Assembly (NCBI RefSeq): GCF_022965805.1
Contig: NC_133108.1
Span: forward strand, 36,095,361 to 36,159,360
Direction: 5' to 3'
DNA: 64,000 bases
Source of the DNA: Primulina eburnea
Taxonomy: Eukaryota > Streptophyta > Magnoliopsida > Lamiales > Gesneriaceae
In this document: piece after piece, positions 21,751 through 30,432 of the stretch
Layout: each line of letters opens with the position of its first letter
Position numbering within the stretch: position 1 is the stretch's first letter
Made by a program: the position numbers and the translations under genes
The notes under the pieces: generated by a model
Seen by the model: only the letters and a program-made list of their open reading frames with translations
Database searches by the model: none
Told to the model about the DNA's origin: nothing

Positions 21751-22640
21751 ATGCCTCCTCGAAGAGCAGCAGTCAGGGCGCAAGAACAGGGCAGTACATC
21801 CAATGATCCTATGGATGTGACAGCTACACCGATGGAAACATTGTTGAAACGATTTCAGTCATTCAGACCACCGACACTGAAGGGCACCGAGAATTCTGTT
21901 GACTGTGAAAGTTAATTAGATTATATCTAGATGTTGTTTGATTCCCTCGACTACACAGATGAACGAAGAGTGAAACTGATTGGGCATAAATTACAAGAAG
22001 TTGCAAAGAATTGGTGGATTACAACCAAGAGAGCGTTGGAACAGAGAGATACAGAAATTACTTGGAAAGTTTTTAAAACTGAGTTTTATCAGCGTTTTTT
22101 TCCAGTGTCATACCGGAAAGACAAGGGGGCAGAATTTGCAAACTTGAGGCAAGGGCAGTTGAACATTGAAGAGTATGTTGTCAAATTCTCTACATTACTA
22201 CGTTTTTCTCCACACGTGGCAGAGAATGACGAAGTTGTGGCTGATCAGTTTATCAACGGCTTAAATCCTGACATTTTTACGTTGGTGAATAAGGAACGAC
22301 CAAAAATTTTGATGATGCTGTGAACAGGGCGAAAGGTGCTGAAGCTGGCTTGATTAAGCAGCGAGGAGCATCGTATATTGCTCAGACCCCGAGACCTCTA
22401 CAGCCTACCGCACAGTTTTCACAACCTCCTCCTAGATTCGAGAGTGGTGGTAGCAGCAGTGGTAAGAAAGAATGGTGGAAAGTTAGAGGGAAACAGTTCA
22501 AGAGATCTAGCAGTAGTTCATCCAGCTCTAGTGGCTCGAGACAGAGTGGTCCTAGCCAGAGTTACACAGGTGTGTATTGCATTACTTGCGGTGGAAGGCA
22601 TCTCACAGAGCAGTGCAAAGGAGTGGCTGGTAGATGCAAC
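21751..22640 (+). pseudogene. Element D gag, broken
   Basis: Starts MPPRRAAVRAQEQ at ATG 21751. TAA 21913-21915 and TAG 21928-21930 interrupt the capsid domain early; the frame continues through LQEVAKNWW and FFPVSYRKDKGAEF to a one-base deletion in an A-run near 22300. The next frame (from 22320) has the RAKGAEAGLI block, a serine-rich linker and the knuckle start [20 protein letters not shown]. There the sequence jumps to the protease-RT linker, so the second knuckle and the whole protease, roughly 0.5-0.6 kb, are deleted. The missing protease means D could not process a polyprotein itself even before the stops. Confidence 0.87.
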
Positions 22641-23084
22641 GTCTTGATGAGTGGAAATTCTACGGTAAGGGTTCCAGATCTCGGATTCCTTTGATATCGG
22701 TGTTATCTATGACTCGATTATTACAGAAAGGAGTAGAGGGATTCCTTGTATATTCAGTAGATGTACTGAAACCGAGCCCTTCATTGGCAGATTTGCCAGT
22801 GGTGTGTGAGTTCGCTGACGTCTTCCCAGATGAGATTCCGGGTTTGCCTCCGATTCGAGAGATAGACTTCAGCATTGAATTGATGTCAGGTACAGTTCCG
22901 ATTTCTAGAGCTCCGTACAGAATGGCGCCAATTGAACTGAAAGAATTAAAGACTCAGTTAGAAGACCTTCTGGACAAGGGGTACATCAGACCGAGTGTTT
23001 CTCCTTGGGGCGCTCCAGTATTATTTGTGAGAAAGAAAGACGGTTCCATGAGGCACTGTATAGATTACCGACAACTGAACAAGG
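22634..23084 (+). pseudogene. Element D RT N-terminal part, cut by element E
   Basis: An open frame from [16 protein letters not shown] through [48 protein letters not shown] and [19 protein letters not shown] to CIDYRQLNK, where E is inserted (TSD CAAGG at 23080-23084). The RT continues at 46498. No stop occurs in this piece. Confidence 0.9.
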
Positions 23085-24055
23085 TGTTAGGATCGGTTAT
23101 TGACTAAGGAGTGTTTAGAAGGGGGGTTGAATAAACACTTCTAGGAATTTAAATGTTTTTCGAAAAAGGTAGTTCAGTTTTGTTACAAACTGAACTAAAT
23201 ATCCCGTCGGTCAATATCAATCAGTTAAACTGAATAAGCAGTTGCGGAAAATAAACAGATTGAAAGATAGAATATCTAACTGAAAATGAAAGGCAGAAGT
23301 AAAGACAACACAATATGTTTGTGGATGTTCGGAGAATTGAATAACTCCTACGTCACCCCTTCTATCTCAAGGATAGGATATTCACTAAAAGACTTTGATC
23401 GAGTACAACACTTGTACAGACCCACTTCAGTTAGGACTTATCTATTGCCTGAACTGAAACTCTTAGTATAATACAATGATCTCTGTGAGTAACTGAACTC
23501 AGCACTTATTAAATTATCAATATTACAGAGTGCTAGTTTGCTCAATGTGTAGCCTTGATTGCTACGAATAGATCTAATAAGTGTGAGCTGAGATTTTGAC
23601 AGAGTAATAGCAAGTTTGAGATTAATCGATCGTCACTACTGTCAACTGCTCTTTAGTCATATTTATAGACTTATCTTTCAACGGTAATTTTGAATTTACG
23701 TATCCGTTGATTGCCACCTCATCATTTCTTGGACAATGTTCTTGATTGCCACTTCATTATTGATTGTAAGACGGCGTTTTAATATCCGAAATACGTTGTT
23801 CTATGCAGTGCGGCTTTCCATATTCAGTTGCTGTCTGATATGTCTTTCTGTCTGTTGAATGATCTTTCCCGAGGTATCTTCAGTTGAGAAGCTTTAATGT
23901 TTTCGGCTGAATGTTTTAACTGATCAGTTCTCAACTGATCAGTTTGTGTCAACTGATTTCAGTTGAATGTCCAGCTGCCGAATTTGCTTTCACGTATTAG
24001 TTGATTTAATCGATTGATTTATGTTTTGTCAAACTCCAGAATTTAGTTTCCAACA
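23085..24055 (-). repeat. Element E 3' LTR
   Basis: 971 bp, almost identical to 45526-46497. It contains the 12-bp palindrome AACTGATCAGTT twice (23918-23929, 23933-23944) and many other AACTGA/TCAGTT words. No gene. Confidence 0.96.
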
Positions 24056-24070
24056 ATTTCCCCCTTTATG
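24056..24070 (-). other. Polypurine tract of element E
   Basis: On the minus strand ataaagggggaaat precedes the 3' LTR start TGTTGGAAAC directly. The 200 bp between it and the env-like ORF stop hold no recognised feature apart from AACTG-type words. Confidence 0.85.
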
Positions 24071-24274
24071 GTGTTTGACAAAACCAAGAGATTTAACTCA
24101 GCTCTTTGTTGATAATAGATTACGCAACTGAATCATAGAATAACTGGGTTTCTTGTAGATAATATAGAAGTCTGAGAAATGTTATCAGTTGATAATAATA
24201 GCCTGATTAATTCTTCATCTAATTCTTCAGCATAACTGAATCACAAAATAACTGGACAAATTATATCAGTTGCT

Positions 24275-26936
24275 TCAGCTGCTTTCCCCCTTTTTGTCAA
24301 ATACCTCCATTTTATCTGAGAGCTTTTTAACATCGAGGGATAGAAGTTTTACATCTGATGAGATACTTGTAGCCATGGTAGTGAAGTAAATCCGCAGTAA
24401 TTCTATCTGCTTTGAAACAGAGGTTTCCAGTCGCCCAATTCTTTGACTATTTACATCCTGATTTGTAGAGAAAGAGTTGATGAGTCCCTGCTTCAGATCC
24501 TTTACAAGTTGGTCAAGAGAATCCATATTTTGCTGAAGTTTATTCAGTTTCTCTAAGTTGGAGGCATGTGAATGGTCCAGCTTTAGAGTATGCGATAGTT
24601 GTGTGTTCTGAATTTTGGAGATGGTAGAGATCATTTTCTCCATATTATTCTGTAAGTGCTGAACTTCTTCCAAGATAAGTTCAACATCTGTTGAAGATGA
24701 AGGAGGAGACTGATAAGATGTTCCTGGTTCTTTAGAGATGTGCTCAGAGATGACCAAAATTCGATCCGTTGAGACTGATTCAATAACATTTTGAACTGAA
24801 ATATCAGTTTCATTTATTTCTCCTTGAACAGGAATATCATCAGCAGTGATTTTATCTCGATCCTGAGGTGGTGAAGGAGGGTTCTGTTCAGCAGATGATA
24901 AGAGAACTGAAGTTGGTGCCTCTGAGGGATGATTGATGAAAGTGTCTGGCTCATTAGTGGGGTGAACCGGATCAGTAGATAGATCAGGTTGTTCAGGTTC
25001 TTTCAAAGCATCAGTGACCTCTGGATTGATTTGATCAGCAGAGTGATCAACTGTAGATATTTCCTGAACAACTGACTGAACGACTTCATCAATGTTTCCC
25101 AATGTCAGCTCAGCCTCAGAATACATATTAGGAATAGTAGTTGTTGGTGTTGTTTTGAATGAAGATAGGGCAATTGATGAAATACCTTCTGGTTGGGATG
25201 AGGAATCAGCAAGATTCGTGACTGGGTTTCCAACTAAATGGTCAGCTGGAGCTTCTTCAGCAATTTTGTGAGACATCTCTGGGATGATCAGTTCTTGACC
25301 CATTTCCCAGTCTTTAATTTCTGCTTGCAGTGTTATCAGATCTGTCTCCAATTGAGCCTAGACTGCTTTGTCGTTGAATGCAGTTGGGCTAAGGGGATTA
25401 AAGTTTTGCCTGAGTTCAGCAACTATTTGCTGCAACTTCTGTTCCCTAGATAAGTTAAAGAAATATTTCTTCCTTTGCAAAGCTTGCTGAATAGAGGAAG
25501 CCTTAACTGTTTTTAACACTAGTCGTTCCACATCAATAAATCTTTTCAACTTGGATTTATTGCGCAGTTCCTTAGCAAAAACATTAACTCTGAAATTGAC
25601 CCATTCCTCAAAAATTTGGTACCTCTCTGCTGCAAATATATTGACTTCTTGCCAGATGAGGTCAATGTGAGTCTGAATTGCATTTGAGGGTCTGGGTTCT
25701 TCTTGAAGTTTACCCTTGCCCTTAGAATCACTCAAAATGTGTGGGATAGTTAATCCAGATGTAGTTGCGTCAATATTTTCTCTGAGTATTATTCCGGTGG
25801 GTCTGGCAAAAGGCAAAGAAGAGTAAGGTGAGATACTAATCAGTGGAGCTTTGACCCCTGGAAGTTTTGATGATTTGCTGGATGCAGTGATGTTTGGCAG
25901 AAGTGAGGATAGTGGTAACTGATCCTCAGTTAAGGATGCAACTGAAATTTCTTTTGAGAGAACATCCTGGATCGGCTTTTGAGCTTCTGTATCCATCACC
26001 TGGTTAGTGGATGTGAGTTTATTATGATCAACTGATTTGGTCTTCAGTGTCCTTGGTTTCTTGACAATTTGAAGAGGTAGAATCTTCTGACTATCAGGGT
26101 CACTGAGAATCAGTTTGCGTTTTGACTCTTTCTTCTTTGTTAAGTTCTTGGCAACTTTGACTGTTTTGGGAGCAGCCTGCTCCATCCCAATTTCCTTCTT
26201 GATCTTGATGAATTTCTCAGGAGAAAGATCTAATTTGGTTTTTGATAGTAGAATGTTTTTAGCATCGAACACCTTGAATCTTGCTAATCTGTCAGAATCA
26301 TCAGCAATTAACCCTTGGTTTTTCAGCAGATAACTGAGCTGGACAGCAAAACCTTTGGATTGCTTAGCAGAAGAGAACATGTTCTTAAAATAGTGAATAG
26401 AAAATGCTTCCAGTTGATTCGTCGTCCAGTCATGATTGCTGTGATGAGTTGAAACTTTTCCAGAGTTAGAGCAGCAAAGGACCCAGCCTTCGCCAAAAGC
26501 CCTTTGGCTACAATGTCTGCCAGCAGTTGCCCCTCGTGCTTTAACTCTTTCTTGGGATCGGAAACTTTGATTTTCCGTCCATCTGCAGAGAGTAAAGTTT
26601 GCATTTCTTCGATTTCCGATGCTTTGATCTCAGAAATTTGTGTTAGCCCATCAGAAGGTAGTAAAAACAAATCTCCAAAATAATCTTCAGATATGATCAT
26701 TAGTTTGTTATTGATGGTAGCAGCAATGTTTTCATCAGAATCGATGAATCCTATTGAATAGAAGTCGTGAAGCTCTTTGGGATAAATTTCCTGAGCGTAG
26801 AGACCCAAAAGGATTTTAAGCCTGCTGATTCCAGTTGCTGAAATACTTTCTTTACATCAGCGTCTGTAATGGTCATAATTGAGTTGAAGTTGATAGCCAT
26901 GGCATTCAAAAGATGTGCTGGAATCTGGTTTGCCAT
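24275..26936 (-). pseudogene. Element E env-like ORF (third gene of SIRE-type elements), broken
   Basis: A coding region of about 887 codons downstream of pol, the position where SIRE-type copia elements carry an env-like or additional ORF of uncertain function. It starts MANQIPAHLLNAMAINF at 26936. Two single-base losses in T-runs (near 26810 and near 26385) shift the frame, and TAG at 25358-25360 interrupts it. The N-terminal third looks globular, the middle is rich in K, S and P. The C-terminal part (about 24280-24700) has heptad-like leucines in LDHSHASNLEKLNKLQQNMD and following residues, suggesting a coiled coil. I see no signal peptide and no clear membrane segment, so a real envelope role is doubtful. 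Only four local lesions separate it from an open frame, in keeping with the young LTRs. Confidence 0.75.
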
Positions 26937-27517
26937 TTGAAAGTGTTAAAAACTTTGATATCTCTCAAGATGAGAATTCTTTAGAAAGATAAAGTGCTCG
27001 TAAAGAAAACTGAAATGAAGCGGGGAATTGTACTAATGTTTGTGACTGTTTGAATTTTCGGACACGTGTCAGTCCAGTAAAATTTTTGAGTAAAAATATG
27101 TGTACGTGTGCTGTAATCGTGTGTGTAAAATAATGAGCGGTTAAAAATGTATACACGTTATAAACTGAAATTCATCATGAATTAGCAGACAGTCACGTCA
27201 TTTGATGTGGAATATAATAGGTTTAATTATTTAACTTTCATGAGAAGATTAGTTGAATAATCAACTGAACGATCAGTTAAGAAAAACTGATTCCTTTCAG
27301 TTAAGAATTCACTAACAACTGTCTTCTCAGTTAACCTTTTAAACCTTCATTCCCCCTAAATATATGCATTAAATAAAATAATCCTGATTAAGAGAATCCC
27401 AAGGATTGATAGTGTAATCGTCTTTTAAAGGAGTGTCCTTTCATCTTTTTTGTCCTGGCCTATAAATAAAAATAGAGAAGTTAGTCACAAGCATCAGCAG
27501 AAGATTTACAAGGATAA
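26937..27517. promoter_or_regulatory. Divergent intergenic region between env-like ORF and antisense gene 1
   Basis: 581 bp separating the start of the minus-strand env-like ORF from the plus-strand ORF at 27518, so the two genes diverge from it. It holds six AACTG/CAGTT words within 27263-27332, which match the plant MYB core CNGTTR when read as CAGTTA or CAGTTG. A plus-strand TATA box is at 27461. On the minus strand the best TATA-like sequence is tttataac near 27160, weak. Function as a two-way promoter is an inference from layout. Confidence 0.4.
27461..27468 (+). promoter_or_regulatory. TATA box of antisense gene 1
   Basis: TATAAATA preceded by ggcc, 57 bp upstream of the ATG at 27518. 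A short A-rich leader follows. The spacing is what a plant Pol II gene with a ~25-base 5' UTR would have. Confidence 0.6.
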
Positions 27518-27868
27518 ATGGCAGGAGCAAGTAGTTCAAACGTTGGTCCTTTGTCGCTGGAAGCACAGAAGGCTGCTATAGAAGACCAAGTTTTCTATGC
27601 TAGTCTTCCCTACTGGGAAGAATTACAGGAGCTCGAGCTCTTGTACAACTCAGGAAGAGTTACTTCATTCAGGCGGATGGCTCAACTGAGAGAAGTGCGA
27701 GAGCACTTAAAGATTTCTGCAGAGGTGGATGCTTTTAAGGAAGGCCATCTCTATGAGCTGATGTTGCGCAAAGAGTTGGAGACTCTTAACAGCATCGCTT
27801 CTTCACACAGTTTCTGCAAAACTTCGTCCTCAGCACTGGGCTGCTTGGATGAATTTGTGGATAGATAG
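27518..27868 (+). CDS. Antisense ORF 1 in element E, small protein of unknown function
   Basis: 116 codons running against the sense of element E. The ATG (ataaATGGCa) fits the plant start context well, and a TATA box lies 57 bp upstream. The product begins MAGASSSNVGPLSLEAQK and has a predicted helical body with paired W/E/L residues (YWEELQELELLYNSGR), then ELMLRKE and a serine-rich tail. Residues about 19-84 align without gaps to residues about 28-93 of antisense ORF 2, with 18 of 66 identical, so the two are duplicates. About 50 bp after the stop, AATGAAATATTTATTG could serve as a poly(A) signal. I do not recognise the family. It may be a captured host fragment or an element-encoded regulator. 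Tat-lineage gypsy elements are known to carry antisense extra ORFs, which is a precedent but not evidence of homology. Confidence 0.6.
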   Translation: MAGASSSNVGPLSLEAQKAAIEDQVFYASLPYWEELQELELLYNSGRVTSFRRMAQLREVREHLKISAEVDAFKEGHLYELMLRKELETLNSIASSHSFCKTSSSALGCLDEFVDR

Positions 27869-28182
27869 TGTGAAGGAAACTTATGATCATGTAATCCTTT
27901 CAAATATTTATGGATGAATGAAATATTTATTGTATTGTTTTGTTTTTATTTCTTCACACAATTATCCTGTTATATGATCTAATGAAATGCTAACAGTCAT
28001 CAGTTTTGATAAGTAAACAAATGAATTGATGAAAAACTTATTTTCATAAATTGATAAACAACTAATAAAATTCAAACTGTTATCAGTTGACAAAGATTAA
28101 CTGATATCTTAAATGTCCTCGGTAAATGTGAGAGTCGCTTTAATTGACTTGTGATTCTTCAACTTCTTCAACACCTTTTTCT

Positions 28183-28189
28183 TATAAAT
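28183..28189 (+). promoter_or_regulatory. TATA box of antisense gene 2
   Basis: TATAAAT, 52 bp upstream of the ATG at 28235, nearly the same spacing as for antisense gene 1. The 366 bp between the two ORFs (27869-28234) contain the presumed 3' end of gene 1 and this promoter, with AACTGAT/ATCAGTT words but nothing else recognised. Confidence 0.58.
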
Positions 28190-28234
28190 GAGATGATAGT
28201 GGTGAAAATGTGATCAGTTCAAAACTATTTCAAC

Positions 28235-28519
28235 ATGTCTGATTCTGATGCATGCAGTAGCACTCACGTTCATGTGACTGATCAGTCAGCCCCTCGTTTA
28301 GCTAAAATTAAAAGAAAAATGGAGAAATATGTCTTTCAGAAGGTATTGACAACCTGGGAAAAGATCTATGAGTTGAAGATGGTGAGTGACAGTGGTGTCA
28401 TTCTTACTCGTGCTCAGGAGAGAAGAGCACTGAAATACCTTGCTCGTTTTGAGGTTAGCCACGTTAATGATTTGGTTGAAGACAAATGTCTTTTAGAAGC
28501 AATGCTATGGAAGGAGTGA
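28235..28519 (+). CDS. Antisense ORF 2 in element E, paralogue of antisense ORF 1
   Basis: 94 codons with start context aacATGTC. The product starts MSDSDACSSTHVHVTDQS. The body, from MEKYVFQKVLTTWEKIYELK to LLEAMLWKE, aligns gap-free over 66 residues with ORF 1. Conserved positions include VF, L, WE, EL, SG and the terminal ML-KE. It is charged and probably helical, with no signal peptide or membrane segment. About 135 bp after the stop, AATGAAATATTATT matches the signal after ORF 1, so the whole unit of TATA box, ORF and 3' signal appears duplicated. Its 3' end overlaps the end of E's pol (28671) in opposite sense. Function unknown. Confidence 0.58.
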   Translation: MSDSDACSSTHVHVTDQSAPRLAKIKRKMEKYVFQKVLTTWEKIYELKMVSDSGVILTRAQERRALKYLARFEVSHVNDLVEDKCLLEAMLWKE

Positions 28520-28670
28520 CATGTTGTTGATAAGATCTCAAAGTCAAGGGCATTTGTTGGAGTTCGAATTTATGAGTTGAATGATTGGGTTAGGGCATGG
28601 CTAGATACATTTGGATCTATGATTTCTTCTGTAAATTGGGAACGTTGGTATTCTTAATGAAATATTATTC

Positions 28671-28828
28671 TCAATTTGTTGTGTTCTTATTTTCTGCACT
28701 TAATTCTGTTAGTGAAGTTATATTACTAATAATATCTTGAGATAAATCAATTAAACCAAGAATATTTCGGAAATAAGAAAACGTAGCATCTGGTAACGGT
28801 TTTGTGAAGATGTCTGCTGCTTGTTGTT
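28671..28828 (-). pseudogene. Element E RNase H C-terminus
   Basis: Last ~50 codons of E's pol, with the conserved copia ending ADIFTKPLP, separated from the main RNase H (40343 onward) by element C. The stop is TGA at 28671-28673. The TSD TTGTT of C falls between EQ and QAADIF. Confidence 0.85.
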
Positions 28829-30304
28829 TGAAAGGACTCGTTTTTACGTGTTTTTAGTGTTGTTTTCGAGTCGCATTCATGCATCATATTAGTTTGTTTT
28901 AGTTTAATTTAGCATTTTTCTATCATTATTTAGCATATGGCTGATCTCATGTGTTTTGTGGTTGTTTTGTAGGAATTGGACCGAAAAGTGGGATTTTATT
29001 GGGCAAAGCAGCGAAGAGATCTCGCTTGGGCGGTCAAAAGTGTCCGCCCCAGCGAGCATTTTAATTTGGTCGAATAGATGATGCGCGAGTGTCTCGCTAG
29101 GGCGGTCAAAAGTGACCGCCCCAGCGAGAATGTTGGTCTAGCTGAGGAGTTTTTGCGTGAACCTCTCGCTAGGGCGGTCAAAAGTGACCGCCCCAGCGAG
29201 ACCATGGACATAGCCGATGATTTTAATTCGAGAACCACTCGCCCCAGCGGTCAAAAGTGCTCGCCCTAGCGAGCGACGAGATCCAAGAAGATTTGTTTCC
29301 AAGTTTTGTGGACTCTATTCTACACCATAGACCTAATACACGAGAGAGGTGGCGTTTTGGGCGATTTTTCATCACTTTCATCAGATTTCTTGGAGAAAAG
29401 GCTAGGAGCAAGGGAGATTTCGAAGACTTCGAGATTTCCACGCGTCGTGGCCATCATCCGTCGTCATCTTTAGTATTTTCATTATTCAGTTTTTAATTCT
29501 TAGATTGTTGCTTTGTTATTATGAATTTTAGTGGCTAAACTCTAGATTTGTTGGGATTTGAGGGGATCCTACCCCGTACTCGCTGTTTAACATTATTGCT
29601 CGACGTTTCTATGAGTGATTTGTTTATGCTTTTGTGCTTTCTTATTTCAATTGAAGTTTAGCTAACTTCCTTTGATTATTTCATGTTGTCGATGATTTCG
29701 ATAGAATAATTGACAATAGGATGGAATAGTATAGACCACGGATTTACAATTTTAGTAGATATACGGAATTGGATACGTGTCGATAGTGATAATTCACCCG
29801 GATGAAAGCTAGTGGATTCCATAGAACGTAATGTAATCGTGAACTGTTAAATAATTGAGGATACTTGATTACTGCATGTTTATGATTAGTATTAATATAG
29901 CTCGACAGAGTATATTGATTAGTTTAGGGAATTCCGTCGAATGCACGAGTAAAAGTCGAGTATAATTGTTTGAACACGAGCGGTAGGTGAACTGATAATT
30001 CCCAACAAATTCGTTTCTCATTTGATTTTCATCCAATTTAATCATTGATTTCTTGGTTACGTTTTCTTGCATTTTAATTATTTTAGTTATTAAATTCACT
30101 TTAGTTTAATCACCAACTCAATCTATCTTTGCTAAAGAAATTTACTTGAAAATAAAGATATTGTAACGCAGTCCTTGTGGAACGATACTCGTATTCACTT
30201 ACGTTTATTATAACTTGACTATCGTGCACTTGCGATATTTAAATCGAGCTTTTAATTATACAACAAATTTTGGGACTATTCACTGTGCAAGTTTTGCTCG
30301 ATCA
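28829..30304 (+). repeat. Element C 5' LTR
   Basis: 1476 bp, from TGAAAGGACTC to GCTCGATCA. Four hairpins with a 72-bp period lie at 29021-29273. The rest is AT-rich with no gene. Small ORFs that cross the hairpins occur in both LTRs but follow the repeat, not a protein. Confidence 0.96.
29021..29273. repeat. Four 36-bp hairpins in the C LTR, 72-bp period
   Basis: Each unit has arms CTCGCTAGGGCGGTC and GACCGCCCCAGCGAG around the loop AAAAGT, a 15-bp stem with one A-C mismatch. Units are at 29021-29056, 29093-29128, 29165-29200 and, as a rearranged variant starting ctcgccccagcgg, 29238-29273. The same four occur in the 3' LTR at 39059, 39131, 39203 and 39276. Unit two differs between LTRs at two bases, and these are partners in the stem. 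Confidence 0.95.
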
Positions 30305-30310
30305 AGTTTT

Positions 30311-30328
30311 TGGCGCCGTTGCCGGGGA
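30311..30328 (+). other. Primer binding site of element C (tRNA-Asp type)
   Basis: TGGCGCCGTTGCCGGGGA, perfect complement to the 3' end of plant tRNA-Asp, six bases after the LTR. Confidence 0.93.
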
Positions 30329-30432
30329 CTGTCGATTCACAATTTTTTTTATTTTTCAATTAAACTCTTTAGAATTAATTATTTTATTGTTATTTGATAC
30401 TCTCATTTGGTTGCAGATCTTTCTTGAGGTGC

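Noticed and set aside
28996..29496. ORFs in both strands of the C LTR, repeated at 39034-39534
   Set aside because: They follow the hairpin repeats and the LTR duplication. No evidence of coding.
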